In this document: positions 9,542 through 18,336 of the stretch, piece by piece
How the letters are laid out: every line of letters starts with the position of its first letter
Position numbering within the stretch: the stretch's first letter is position 1
Assembly (NCBI GenBank): GCA_965277595.1
Contig: CBDIDH010000002.1
Location: forward strand, 744,001 to 808,000
Length of the DNA: 64,000 bases
Direction: 5' to 3'
Origin: CBDIDH01 sp965277595
Lineage (GTDB): Bacteria > Planctomycetota > Planctomycetia > Isosphaerales > Isosphaeraceae
Program-made: the position numbers and the translations under genes
The notes under the pieces: generated by a model
The model's database searches: none
What the model saw: the letters and a program-made list of their open reading frames with translations, nothing else
What the model was told of the DNA's origin: nothing

Positions 9542-11038
9542 GTAGGCGTTCAAGGCCCGTTCAGGCTGCTTGAGTGGTGGAGGTGGCGGGCAGGAGCGAG
9601 GGGATCGGTTGGCCATCCAGATGAGCTTGGTCGCACCGGGTAAGGTAGTCCAGCACATTGATGTCCTGCTGACGGCAGGTCGCCACCACCGACAGGATTC
9701 GCTCCACGAACCGGCTCCCCGACTCGCTCTCGGTCCCGCCGCTTGTCTTGCGGTAGATCACTCCGTGCCGCAGCGCTCGCTCGGCATGGTTGTTCGTTGG
9801 CTCGATCCCCTCGACTCGCACGAACGTCCACAAGTGTGTCTCACCGCAGAGCAACTCCCGGCACGTCCCCGCCGTCTTGGGGCAGGCGCACGCCGCCCCC
9901 CGTTGCAGGTCCTCTTTCAGGAAGGGGCGCATCGTGGCGGCATACGTCCGGAAGCTGGACCGGGACAGGGTCCCATCCCGGACACGATGCCACCACTCGA
10001 ACAGGGCATCGGAGTGCCCCATCAACCGCTCGCCCACCTCGGCGGATTCGCCGCCCCGGTCGATCATCGCCTGAAAATCTCGGTTCAGATGAGCCCAACA
10101 GAACTGGCGTTGCTTGACCCACATATAGCCCTTGAACCGGTCACAGATGACGACCTTGCTCGCCGCCGTCCCGAGCATCCCCTTGGCGACCTCGGCCCCC
10201 CGGGAGGTGGCGATCGTGAAGACCGTCACCAGTCGGGTCACGGCCCCCCAGAGCCACGCCTTCTCCTGCCCCTGCCACCACGAGGTCTCGTCGATGTGCG
10301 CCCAGGCGGCGTCCCGGACGTACTGATGGAGTTCCTCGACCGGGGCCGCCAACTCGGTGGCACCCTGCCGCTCCAGCCGGGCGATCATGCCGGTGGAGAT
10401 CGTCAGCCCCAACAGGTCGAAGACCAGTTGGCGGATCGGCCGCTTGCCCAGGCGGTAACCCCCGGCCAGGACGCTGAGGATCGCCCGCGGCCGAGGGCCG
10501 AAGGCCCCGGTGGGGACACCCGGCGGCAAGGCGGCACAGGTCGAAGTCCGACAGCGAGGGCAGGTCAAGCGATGGAGCCGGTACTCGTCGACCACCGGCC
10601 GGACCGGTGGCACTTCAGCGACCTGATGTCGGATCGGCTCGGGGTCATCGCCGTGCAACGCCTCGCCGCAGGACCGGCACTCGGGCGGCTTGCACTCGAA
10701 GACCTGCCGGAGTTGCTCCGGCGGGACCAGGGCTCGGGGATGATGACGATGGCCGGGTTGCCCGCCCCGCTTCTTCCCCAAGGCGGGAACCGGTGGTCGC
10801 CGCTTGACCGAAGGGGGATCAGACGAGGGGGGCTTGGAGGAGTTGGTGGAGTTCTTGTTGACCCGCTCCTCCAACTCGGCGATCCGTTGTTCGAGGGATT
10901 GCACCACCGCAGCGACCGCTGCCTGTGCTTCAGGCGAGAGCGTATCCCAGAGGATTTGAGGCAGGGGTGGCTGATCCGTCATGTCAACGTTCTACTGAAC
11001 TCGGGCCGCAGATGCAACATTGGGGTTTGAACGCCTAC
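9542..11038 (-). mobile_element. IS66-family element
   Basis: About 1.5 kb bounded by the perfect 12-bp inverted repeat GTAGGCGTTCAA (9542-9553 and 11027-11038). It contains only a transposase and lacks the TnpA/TnpB accessory genes of classical IS66, as in the ISBst12 subgroup. No 8-bp target duplication is seen: the left flank is TCTTGGTC and the right flank TCCCGACA. The two flanks come from different genes, so a deletion or recombination has probably removed one side. Confidence 0.85.
9561..10982 (-). CDS. IS66-family transposase
   Basis: 473 residues. Order of parts: an N-terminal coiled region (AELEERVNKNSTNSSKPPSSD), the KKRGGQPGH linker, a zinc-binding section with paired Cys (CRSCG near residue 104 and CPRC near 140), then the DDE catalytic core. 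Visible catalytic residues are D in AHIDETSWW, D in VICDRFKGY and E in the PTNNHAERALRH region. The C-terminus has the SRFVERILSVVATCRQQ block common to the family. Start at 10982 gives the usual N-terminus and length. It should be functional as far as the sequence shows. Confidence 0.95.
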   Translation of the reverse strand: MTDQPPLPQILWDTLSPEAQAAVAAVVQSLEQRIAELEERVNKNSTNSSKPPSSDPPSVKRRPPVPALGKKRGGQPGHRHHPRALVPPEQLRQVFECKPPECRSCGEALHGDDPEPIRHQVAEVPPVRPVVDEYRLHRLTCPRCRTSTCAALPPGVPTGAFGPRPRAILSVLAGGYRLGKRPIRQLVFDLLGLTISTGMIARLERQGATELAAPVEELHQYVRDAAWAHIDETSWWQGQEKAWLWGAVTRLVTVFTIATSRGAEVAKGMLGTAASKVVICDRFKGYMWVKQRQFCWAHLNRDFQAMIDRGGESAEVGERLMGHSDALFEWWHRVRDGTLSRSSFRTYAATMRPFLKEDLQRGAACACPKTAGTCRELLCGETHLWTFVRVEGIEPTNNHAERALRHGVIYRKTSGGTESESGSRFVERILSVVATCRQQDINVLDYLTRCDQAHLDGQPIPSLLPATSTTQAA

Positions 11039-11099
11039 TCCCGACATACATCGCCGGGCGCTTGGCGATCGAGCGAAGCAACGAGTCGAACTCGGGCAT
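11039..11099 (-). pseudogene. N-terminal stub of a small gene cut by IS66
   Basis: On the minus strand, ATG at 11099 starts MPEFDSLLRSIAKRPAMYVG before running into the IS66 end. A leading LL..I..RPxMYxG signature is familiar from small uncharacterised bacterial proteins. Only about 20 codons remain. Real family membership is uncertain. Confidence 0.35.
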
Positions 11100-11194
11100 C
11101 ACCGCATCCCGTTGTGCATCAAGTAGACGAGGGCCGGTCCGACGGGGAGGATGGCGGTTACCACACCAGACCGTCATCCCGACCGGAGCCGGCC

Positions 11195-12526
11195 ATGACA
11201 TTCTCGCATCCGCTCCCCGTCCCGTGCCAGTGGTTCTCGTGGCTCGCCGATGCCCTCGACCACCGCTCCGCCCCTCGGCTCGCACTCCTGTTCCTCGGGG
11301 CAGTCCTGGCCCGGGGCCGGCGGACCGTCACCACCTGGATCAGGGCGGCCGGGCTCAGCGGTCAGTATCGGCCCTGCTACATCGCCGTCGCCGCCGCCGG
11401 CAAGAGGGCCGATCGGATCGCCCGACGGCTCCTCACTGAGGTAATCACGCCGCTGCTCAAGGGAGCCACGCGGCTGACCCTCGCCCTGGACGACACCCCG
11501 ACCAAGAGGTACGGGCCGCATGTGCAGGGGGCCGGCATCCACCACAACCCGACCCCCGGCCCGGCCGGCTCTGCCTACGTCTATGGCCATGTCTTCGTCG
11601 TCCTCGGGCTGCTCGTCACCCACAAGGCGTGGGGCACGATCGCCCTGCCGCTGCTGGCCCGGTTGTACGTCCAGAAGAAGGACCTGCCGGGCATCGACCC
11701 GAAGCACCGCCCGGCCTTCCGCACCAAGCTGGAACTGGCCGTCGAGATGCCGCGGTGGGCCAAGCCCTGGCTGGGCCTGCTCAATGTGCCGATCTGGGTG
11801 GTGGCCGACGGCGCCTATGCCAAGAAGGAGTTCCTCAAGTCGGCCAAGGCGCTGGGGATGACGGTCGTCAGCCGGCTCCGCAAGGACGCGGCCCTGCGGA
11901 GCTTGCCCGGGCCGAAGCCGCCGGGGCGGCGTGGCCCGGCCCCGACCTACGGCCCGGACGTGATCGACCTGGCCAAGCTGGCCGGCCAGCGTCGTGGCTG
12001 GTCCTCCGAGACGCTCACCCTGTACGGGGTCGCCTCGGTCAAGAAGTACAAGACGTTCCTGGCGACCTGGCGGCCGGCCGGTGGGGTGATCCGGATGGTC
12101 CTGGTGGATGAGCCGACCGGCTGGCGGGCGTTCTTCTGCACCGACACCGCGGCGAGCGTCGCCGACATCCTGGGGATGGTGGCCGACCGCTTCAGCCTGG
12201 AGATCACCTTTCGCGAGTGCAAGCAGATTGTCGGGGCCGGCCAGCAGCAGGTGAGATTCGTGTGGGCGAACATCGGGGCGTTCCACATCTGCCTGTGGAC
12301 GTTCACGCTGACCGAGGCGTGGGCCTGGGGCCGGAAGGACGAGGAGTTGGTGGACCGCTCAGCATCGCCGTGGGACTCGGCGCTGCGACGTCCCAGCCAT
12401 GCGGACAAGCGGCGGGCGTGGCGTCATGCGCTGCTGGGAGAAGAAATTCGTGCGGTTCCGCGCCCCGGGGTCACAGAGGAAGAGATTCAGGTCGCCGCCG
12501 ACAGGCTGCTCAGCCTGGCGGCATGA
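11195..12526 (+). CDS. IS4/IS701-like DDE transposase
   Basis: 443 residues from ATG 11195. The frame is open further upstream into IS66, so I chose this start because the family-like sequence begins here. Catalytic positions fit a DDE enzyme: D in LALDDTPTKRYG (about residue 100), D in WVVADGAYAKKEF (about 205), and E in SLEITFRECKQ (about 340), a degenerate YREK-like signature. This pattern is common in planctomycete IS4/IS701-type or DDE_5 transposases. I could not find convincing terminal inverted repeats on both sides, so the element's ends are not given. It lies between IS66 and the DUF1501 gene, closing the IS pile. Confidence 0.8.
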   Translation: MTFSHPLPVPCQWFSWLADALDHRSAPRLALLFLGAVLARGRRTVTTWIRAAGLSGQYRPCYIAVAAAGKRADRIARRLLTEVITPLLKGATRLTLALDDTPTKRYGPHVQGAGIHHNPTPGPAGSAYVYGHVFVVLGLLVTHKAWGTIALPLLARLYVQKKDLPGIDPKHRPAFRTKLELAVEMPRWAKPWLGLLNVPIWVVADGAYAKKEFLKSAKALGMTVVSRLRKDAALRSLPGPKPPGRRGPAPTYGPDVIDLAKLAGQRRGWSSETLTLYGVASVKKYKTFLATWRPAGGVIRMVLVDEPTGWRAFFCTDTAASVADILGMVADRFSLEITFRECKQIVGAGQQQVRFVWANIGAFHICLWTFTLTEAWAWGRKDEELVDRSASPWDSALRRPSHADKRRAWRHALLGEEIRAVPRPGVTEEEIQVAADRLLSLAA

Positions 12527-12571
12527 CATACACATTCACCCGGAAAGTACAGTCTTATGGCAAGTCCACCC

Positions 12572-12609
12572 AAAAACCGATGGCCAGACCTGAATGGTCC
12601 GGCCATCGG
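12572..12609 (-). terminator. Rho-independent terminator of the DUF1501 gene
   Basis: CCGATGGCC and GGCCATCGG (12577-12585 / 12601-12609) pair, and GACC/GGTC pairs inside them around a TGAAT loop. On the minus strand the hairpin is followed by TTTTTGGG. It lies 25 bp past the stop of the minus-strand gene ending at 12634. Confidence 0.85.
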
Positions 12610-12633
12610 TTAAACTGGGATCGAAAACCAATT

Positions 12634-13929
12634 TCAGGCGAAAAGCCGGCTGACAACCTTGCCGCCGTCGACAATCTTGATCGGTCGGCCGAGGGGGCTC
12701 ATGTTTTCCTTGGTCGGGTCGATCTTGAGTCCGTGGCAGATGCTCGAAAGCAGGTCGTTCACGGCGACGGGGTGATCCTTGACCTCGCTTCCGTCGGCGC
12801 TCGATGCGCCGATGACCTGGCCCCCCTTCACACCGCCACCGGCAAGGGCGACGTTGAAGACCCTGGGGAAGTGGTCTCGGCCGGCATTGGCGTTGATCTT
12901 CGGGGTCCGCCCGAACTCGCCCATCCAGACGACCAGGGTGCGGTCGAGCATCCCTCGGGTCTTCAAATCCTGGATCAGCGACGAGAAGCCGGGGTCAACG
13001 GCGCCGGCAAGCTTGTTGACGCGATCGTGAACCCCCTGGTGCGTGTCCCAGCCGTTGGACCTGACCTCGACGAAGGTCACTCCCGACTGAACCAGCCGGC
13101 GGGCGAGCAAACACCCCTGGCCAAACGGTGTCTGACCGTATGCCGAACGAAGGGCGGCGGGCTCGTCTTCCAGGTTGAAAAGCTTCATCTTGGGCGAGAG
13201 CACCATGCCGGCCGTCTGGCGATAGAGCGCGGTGTGGTCTTTCACGCGGTCGGCGCCGCCGGTCAACTCGAACCCGGAGTGTTCCAGCGACTGGAGCAGG
13301 CCAAGCCGACGCTGAAATCGGTGTGAGCCGACCTCCGCGGGCAAGACGGCGTTCGAAGGGGGCTTTTCAGGGTCTGAGACGACGAACGGTTCGAGGCCGA
13401 CTCCGAGCATTCCCGAGCCGATCGTCGGACCGCCGATGCTGACGATGTGCGGCATGTCAAACTTCGGGTCGCCCAGCTCATTGGCCGCGACGCAGCCGAG
13501 GTGCGGGTGCTTGACCGTTCCGGTGGGCGAGTACCCGGTGTGAAGCTGATAGGTGGCGCGCTGGTGATTGCCTTCCTTGTTGGTCATGGAACGGATCAGG
13601 GCGATGTCGTTCATGACCTTCGCGGTCTGGCCCCACCCCTCGGCGATCTTGATGCCCGGCGTGGCGGTGTCAATCGCCTTGATGGCGCCGCCGTTGGCGT
13701 GCTCGGGCTTGGGGTCCCAGGTATCAAACTGGCTCGGCCCGCCCCCCATCCAGAGCAAGATGCAAGACATCTGCCGTTTCCGGAGTTCGTCCGCCTGCGC
13801 GGCCATGAGGTCGGTGAAGCTCGCCGCCGCGAGCCCCGCCGCGCCGAGGCCGACACTCTTGATGAACCCCCGGCGGCTGAACACCCCCTGGCCGTTCATG
13901 GATACCCGGACAATCGTCTTTTCCGTCAT
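12634..13929 (-). CDS. DUF1501 domain protein (Tat-exported)
   Basis: 431 residues. The N-terminus has a twin-arginine signal, FSRRGFIKSVGLGAAGLAAA (about residues 17-36), so the folded protein is probably exported. The body is a DUF1501 domain, related to the alkaline phosphatase/sulfatase fold: conserved WMGGGPSQFDTWDPKP near residue 60, RLVQSGVTFVEV mid-domain, and a GEFGRTPKIN...GRDHFP block toward the C-terminus. The family is strongly expanded in planctomycetes and usually paired with a DUF1549/DUF1553 gene, as here: the partner lies 93 bp upstream on the same strand. A role in processing sulfated or other extracellular polymers is often suggested, but substrate and activity are unknown. 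Confidence 0.93.
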   Translation of the reverse strand: MTEKTIVRVSMNGQGVFSRRGFIKSVGLGAAGLAAASFTDLMAAQADELRKRQMSCILLWMGGGPSQFDTWDPKPEHANGGAIKAIDTATPGIKIAEGWGQTAKVMNDIALIRSMTNKEGNHQRATYQLHTGYSPTGTVKHPHLGCVAANELGDPKFDMPHIVSIGGPTIGSGMLGVGLEPFVVSDPEKPPSNAVLPAEVGSHRFQRRLGLLQSLEHSGFELTGGADRVKDHTALYRQTAGMVLSPKMKLFNLEDEPAALRSAYGQTPFGQGCLLARRLVQSGVTFVEVRSNGWDTHQGVHDRVNKLAGAVDPGFSSLIQDLKTRGMLDRTLVVWMGEFGRTPKINANAGRDHFPRVFNVALAGGGVKGGQVIGASSADGSEVKDHPVAVNDLLSSICHGLKIDPTKENMSPLGRPIKIVDGGKVVSRLFA

Positions 13930-14022
13930 GGCCGGCTCGTTCCTTATCGAAAGTGTGTCGTGTGTTCGGAGAGTATGTCTGTCTGTATGTTTGTTGAGTT
14001 TGCCCGGCGACGTTCTGGTGGC

Positions 14023-15888
14023 TCAGCGTCTGGTGATGAACTCGGTCGAGTTGATCAGGCTCCAGAGGATGTCCTCGAACGCCTCCTGCCGGTTGCCGAC
14101 GGTCGCCAGGTAGCGTGAGCAGGTCTGAACTTCCTTGGCGGTTGGCTCGCGGGCGAAGGTGCGCAGGTAGAGGACATTCAAGGCCACCCGGTTGTCGGGG
14201 GTCGACATCAGAATGTCACCGAGAATCGTTCCCGGCCGGGCTTGCATCGCCCGGTTGAGTTGCGGGGCGTTCATGAGAAAGAGCGATTGCGGGATCGTTC
14301 CGAGAATGTCGTCGGACGAGATCGACGGGTCGATTCCGAAGAGGGCGTTGAAGCCGTTCCGCGGACCGGCTCCGGCGGCGCGAGCCCCTTTCTTGGCGAC
14401 CGCCGATTTCAAATCCGCCGCGAGGTTATTCTTCTTCGCCGCGGCCTTGCCCATGCCGGGGCCGCCCACCTGGCCATTCGCCGGGATATTGAGCACCTGC
14501 ATCAGCGAGTCGAAAATCTGGTCGGCGCGGAGCCGGCTCGGGCAATTGGCGGCGAAGGGCGTGCGGCCCGACGCCGAGAAGGTTGAGCGAACCTCGCGCT
14601 GGTAGGCTTTCGAGTTGAGAATCGTGTGGAAGAGCCAGCGGACGTCATAACCCCCGCGCTGCCACTGGTCGGCCAGGGCGTTGAGAATCTCAGGGGCCTT
14701 GGCGGTGCGTTCCGGTCCCATGTCGTCGACGGGCATATAGAAGGCATCGCCGGTCAGGGCGTACCAGATCCGGTTGACGAAGGCGCGGGCGAACCAGGGG
14801 TTGTCCTGACCGGTGATGTACGAAGCGGCCAGTTCATGCCGGTCGGCGGCCGAGAGACCGGCGGGAATCGGGCTGGCCGTGCTGGCGAGGAAGAACTTGG
14901 GCGCGATCGGAATCGAGTTCTGCGGGTTCTTCAGGTCGGGCATCGTGTACCGGGGCTTGCCCGGCGGCGAGAAGACCTCAAAGACCGGCGGGTTCTCTTT
15001 CGGATTCACGCGCCTGGACCTCGTCCCGGCGAAGAAGGAGGCGAACTCGTGGAACTGGGTTCGTTTCCAGGAATCGTTGGGGTGGTCGTGGCACTGGGCG
15101 CACTGGATCTGAACGCCCAGGAAGATCCGCGAGACCTCGCCGGCAACTTCCACCGGCTGCGTCTCGTGCGAGAAGGCAAAGAGGGTGGCTCCGTTTTCGT
15201 CAAACCGGCCGGTGGCGGTGATCAGGCCGTGGGCGACCTTGTCCCAGGGCTGGTTCGTCGCGATCTGTTCGGTGAGCCACTTCTCCAGCTCGTTATAGCC
15301 GTAGCGGGCGACCTGTTCGTTGGTCGCGTGATACTTGATCACGTCGCGCCAGTATCGGCCCCAGTTCGCGGCGTATTCCTTGCCGCCGAGAAGCTGGTCG
15401 ATGAGCTTGGCCCGCTTGTCTTTCTCGTGGGTGTTCACGAAGGCCCGGGTCTGCTCGAACGTCGGGATCTTGCCGGTCAGGTCGAGATAGATCCGCCGGA
15501 CGAACTCGACGTCCGTCGTTAACGATGCCGGGGGAACCTTCGCTTTTTCCAGAAACGAGTCGACCAGGGCGTCCAGGTCGGTCGAGGTCATCGTCGGCGC
15601 GGTGATCGTCTTCTTGGGCCGCTCGGGAGCGCGTGCGTCCGAGGCGGCATCGGCCGCCGACTGTTTCCGGGCCGACACGTTCAGATCGTTGAGCGCTTTG
15701 AAGGCCTCGCGGGCCATTTTGCCGCCGTCCCCTTCGGGGGCGTTGATGGCGGAGCCGGACAGTGTCGGCGTCGGCGTCGGTGTTTTGAGACTGGAGTTCT
15801 CGGCGGCGACGGCCGCGATGCCGAGGCCGAGAGCACTTACCAGGGCCGGCGCGACGATGCGAGCGGCCCTCGTGTTCCAGATCACCAT
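14023..15888 (-). CDS. DUF1549/DUF1553 domain protein with CxxCH motif
   Basis: 621 residues. It starts with a signal peptide or membrane anchor (VAPALVSALGLGIAAVAAE), preceded by GGAAGGA. DUF1549 follows from about residue 105 (LVDSFLEKA...VRRIYLDLTGKIPT) and includes CAQCHDHP near residue 260, a cytochrome c-like CxxCH. DUF1553 covers the C-terminal half, with the FARAFVNRIWYALTG block and the final NRQEAFEDILWSLINSTEF. The architecture is the usual secreted planctomycete protein that precedes a DUF1501 gene, and the two probably form an operon and act on the same extracellular substrate. Heme binding is inferred from the motif only. Confidence 0.93.
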   Translation of the reverse strand: MVIWNTRAARIVAPALVSALGLGIAAVAAENSSLKTPTPTPTLSGSAINAPEGDGGKMAREAFKALNDLNVSARKQSAADAASDARAPERPKKTITAPTMTSTDLDALVDSFLEKAKVPPASLTTDVEFVRRIYLDLTGKIPTFEQTRAFVNTHEKDKRAKLIDQLLGGKEYAANWGRYWRDVIKYHATNEQVARYGYNELEKWLTEQIATNQPWDKVAHGLITATGRFDENGATLFAFSHETQPVEVAGEVSRIFLGVQIQCAQCHDHPNDSWKRTQFHEFASFFAGTRSRRVNPKENPPVFEVFSPPGKPRYTMPDLKNPQNSIPIAPKFFLASTASPIPAGLSAADRHELAASYITGQDNPWFARAFVNRIWYALTGDAFYMPVDDMGPERTAKAPEILNALADQWQRGGYDVRWLFHTILNSKAYQREVRSTFSASGRTPFAANCPSRLRADQIFDSLMQVLNIPANGQVGGPGMGKAAAKKNNLAADLKSAVAKKGARAAGAGPRNGFNALFGIDPSISSDDILGTIPQSLFLMNAPQLNRAMQARPGTILGDILMSTPDNRVALNVLYLRTFAREPTAKEVQTCSRYLATVGNRQEAFEDILWSLINSTEFITRR

Positions 15889-16050
15889 GCGTTCACCGTC
15901 CTTCCGAAGCCAGCCAGCCTGACCGGGTCTCTCCGACGACGCCGTCGTCGTTGTACACTCTACTTATAACGCCGGACTCGCCCTCAGGTTTCGCGGAATC
16001 TCCAGGCGTTTCCCATTTCGCTCGAAGACGTTGCTGGTTCACGGAACGAC

Positions 16051-16127
16051 TGATGACCAATGGCCGATGACCGATGACCGAAGAAGGAGTTGCTTCTTGG
16101 TCATCGGTCATCGGCCATTGGTCATCA
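16051..16127. repeat. Heptamer inverted repeat, ATGACCR family (site A1)
   Basis: TGATGACCAATGGCCGATGA... is followed, after an 8-nt loop (GGAGTTGC), by its reverse complement with one base difference, giving a stem of about 34 bp. The arms are built from 7-nt units (ATGACCA, ATGGCCG, ATGACCG). It lies between zwf (ending 16171) and the DUF1549 gene (starting 15888), where it could stop zwf transcription. Confidence 0.85.
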
Positions 16128-16170
16128 AACCGGCAAACCCCAGCGTTAATCTCAGCCTATCTTGCCTGGC

Positions 16171-17724
16171 CTAGAGCCGACGCCACTGGGCACCGTCGCG
16201 GGCGAGAAGGTCGTCGGCCTCGGCGGGACCCCAGGTGCCGGCGGGGTAGGTGACGGGAGGTGGGGCGTCGTCGCGGTCCCAGGCGTCGAGGATCGTCGTG
16301 ATGAACCGCCAGGCGCTCTCGACCTCGTCGGTCCGCGTGAACAGCGTCGGGTCGCCGAGCATGACGTCGAGCAAGAGCCGCTCATACGCCTCGGGCGTGG
16401 GCGAGGCGAAGGCGGTCCCGTAGCGGAAGTCCATCCGAACTTCCTGAAGCCGACGCCGCGAACCGGGAATCTTGGCCTGAAAGGCGAGGCTCGCCCCTTC
16501 GTTCGGCTGGATGCGAAGGACCAGGAGATTGGCGCCGCTGGTGACGTCGGCTCCGGCCTCGAAAAGCTCGGTCGGCGGCTTGCGGAACTGAATGGCGATC
16601 TCGGTCGCTCGCTTCGGCAGGCGCTTGCCCGTTCGCAGGTAAAAGGGGACGCCCGCCCATCGCCAGGTGTTCAGCGTCAGCCGCATCGCCACATACGGCG
16701 AGGTTCTCGAATCGGGCTTGACCCCCTTCTCCTGAAGGTAGCCGGGAACTTCCTTCCCCTCGATCGAACCGGCCGTGTACTGCCCTCGAACGACATCGCG
16801 GGCGACGTCGGCGGGGGTCCAGGTCGGTAGTGCTTGCAGAACCTTGAGCTTCTCGTTGCGCACGGCATCAGCGCCCAGAGTGACCGGCGGTTCCATCGCC
16901 ACGAGGCAGAGCAACTGCATCATGTGGTTCTGGACCATGTCGCGGATCGCGCCCGCGGTGTCGTAATAGGCCCCTCGGCCGCCGGCCATGCCGACTTCCT
17001 CGGCCACGGTGATTTGCACCGAGGCGACGTGGTCGCGATCCCAGAGCGGTTCGAAGATCGAGTTGCCGAACCGCAGGGCGAGGATGTTCTGGACGGTTTC
17101 CTTGCCGAGGTAGTGGTCGATCCGGTACGTCTGGCTCTCGCCGAGAACCTGCGAGACCTCGCGATTCAACGCCCGGGCGCTAGCGAGGTCGTGGCCGAAC
17201 GGCTTTTCAATGACGACCCGGCTCCAGGGGCTTTCCTGATGCGAGTCGTAGATCAAGCCGGCCTTGCCGAGTTGCTCGATGATGACCGAGAAATATTCGG
17301 GGGCGACGGCCAGGTAAAAGAGCCGGTTGCCGTGGGTGCCGTGGGTCCGGTCGAGCGCGTCGAGCTTGGCCTTGAGCCCGGCGTAACCGGCGGGGTCGTC
17401 GAAAGTCCCCTGGGCGAAGGCGATGTGCGTGGCGAACTCGGGCCAGAGGCTGGCGAAATCCGGCTCATTGGCCTGCTTGAGGCTGGCTTCGAGTTCGTTG
17501 CGGAACTGCTCGTCGGACCAGTCGCGGCGGGCGAAGCCGACGACCGCGTACTCGCCGGGCATGTTCCCCCCCTCGGCCGTGTGATAGAGCGCGGGAACGA
17601 GCTTGCGATGGGTCAGGTCGCCCGTCGCGCCGAAGAGGACGACGGCGCAAGGGTCGGGGACCCGGGTCCTCGGCAGGGCCTCGCGCAACGGGTTCGAATC
17701 GGTTGTGCTCGGGGTCTGGCTCAT
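16171..17724 (-). CDS. zwf: Glucose-6-phosphate 1-dehydrogenase
   Basis: 517 residues, a normal length for the bacterial enzyme, which oxidises glucose 6-phosphate with NADP+ in the first step of the oxidative pentose phosphate pathway. The N-terminal dinucleotide site reads LFGATGDLTHRKLVPAL (about residue 30). The active-site block RIDHYLGKETVQN is present around residue 200, and the VIEKPFGHDL and LDVMLGDPTLF blocks are conserved. A GGAGAG ribosome site precedes ATG 17724. It appears to be a single gene here, without gnd, pgl or opcA next to it. The adjacent heptamer hairpin downstream may serve as its terminator. Confidence 0.97.
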   Translation of the reverse strand: MSQTPSTTDSNPLREALPRTRVPDPCAVVLFGATGDLTHRKLVPALYHTAEGGNMPGEYAVVGFARRDWSDEQFRNELEASLKQANEPDFASLWPEFATHIAFAQGTFDDPAGYAGLKAKLDALDRTHGTHGNRLFYLAVAPEYFSVIIEQLGKAGLIYDSHQESPWSRVVIEKPFGHDLASARALNREVSQVLGESQTYRIDHYLGKETVQNILALRFGNSIFEPLWDRDHVASVQITVAEEVGMAGGRGAYYDTAGAIRDMVQNHMMQLLCLVAMEPPVTLGADAVRNEKLKVLQALPTWTPADVARDVVRGQYTAGSIEGKEVPGYLQEKGVKPDSRTSPYVAMRLTLNTWRWAGVPFYLRTGKRLPKRATEIAIQFRKPPTELFEAGADVTSGANLLVLRIQPNEGASLAFQAKIPGSRRRLQEVRMDFRYGTAFASPTPEAYERLLLDVMLGDPTLFTRTDEVESAWRFITTILDAWDRDDAPPPVTYPAGTWGPAEADDLLARDGAQWRRL

Positions 17725-17872
17725 CCGCGACTCTCCGCCCTTTCACGTCATTGACTCACGCCGGTCCGTTCGTCCACGCCCCGAGAGTTTACGAGCCGCG
17801 CACCCCCACGAGCAAGAGAATGGTCGGCCAGGACGGGAGATTGCCACGTCGGACGTGTGGGAACGATGACTG

Positions 17873-18332
17873 ATGGGGCTGATTCTCTTTGGTCCTCGGT
17901 CATTCGCACAGCGAGACGTCGTGGCCGACTTCCCGGTTCCGATCCGCTACAATCCAGCTTGGTTGACCGATGGAATCGACCCGGGAGAACTCGCCTTGAC
18001 TGGATCGCGAATCGACGCCGCTTCTGGGCTGAAAAGTCGACTGGAACGCGCGTATGACTTCACCGCCGAGCAGGTCCGCGCGACGGTCGAGCGGACGCCT
18101 GATTTCTCTCCGATGTACACCGTCAAGGGGCGCTGGAAGCACTCCGGCGAGCTCTGGACCGGCTGGTGCGCGGGGTTTCACGCGGGATTGATGTGGAAGA
18201 TCACCGCGCGGACCGGCGATGCATGGCGTTTACCATTTTCGGAAGGGTCTCGGTGTCGACGAATCGGTGATCTGGGGCGATTTCTTCTTCCTGGAAGCCG
18301 TCGACAAGGTGCTCAAGAGCCTGCGAGGGTAA
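17873..18332 (+). pseudogene. Decayed GH88 unsaturated glucuronyl hydrolase-like gene
   Basis: The first part, in the frame of ATG 17873, resembles the N-terminus of glycoside hydrolase family 88 / unsaturated glucuronyl hydrolases: FTAEQVRATVERTPDFSPMY, then KHSGELWTGWCAGFHAG. From about 18246 a second piece in another frame reads ESVIWGDFFFLEAVDKVL and stops at 18332, matching the family's C-terminal end. The whole is only about 150 codons against 350-400 normally, so a large internal deletion plus a frame change has removed the catalytic core. Intact relatives degrade oligosaccharides with unsaturated uronic acids. Confidence 0.7.
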
Positions 18333-18336
18333 ACCG

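Noticed and set aside
9550..9658. Extension of the ISAzo13 remnant frame up to an ATG at 9658
   Set aside because: This part lies inside IS66 beyond its terminal repeat. It is an accidental open frame across the junction.
9570..11030. 486-codon plus-strand frame across IS66
   Set aside because: It is antisense to the clear IS66 transposase and shows only GC-driven composition.
10925..11194. Upstream 90-codon extension of the IS4/IS701-like transposase
   Set aside because: It begins inside IS66 and has no family-like sequence. The ATG at 11195 starts the recognisable protein.
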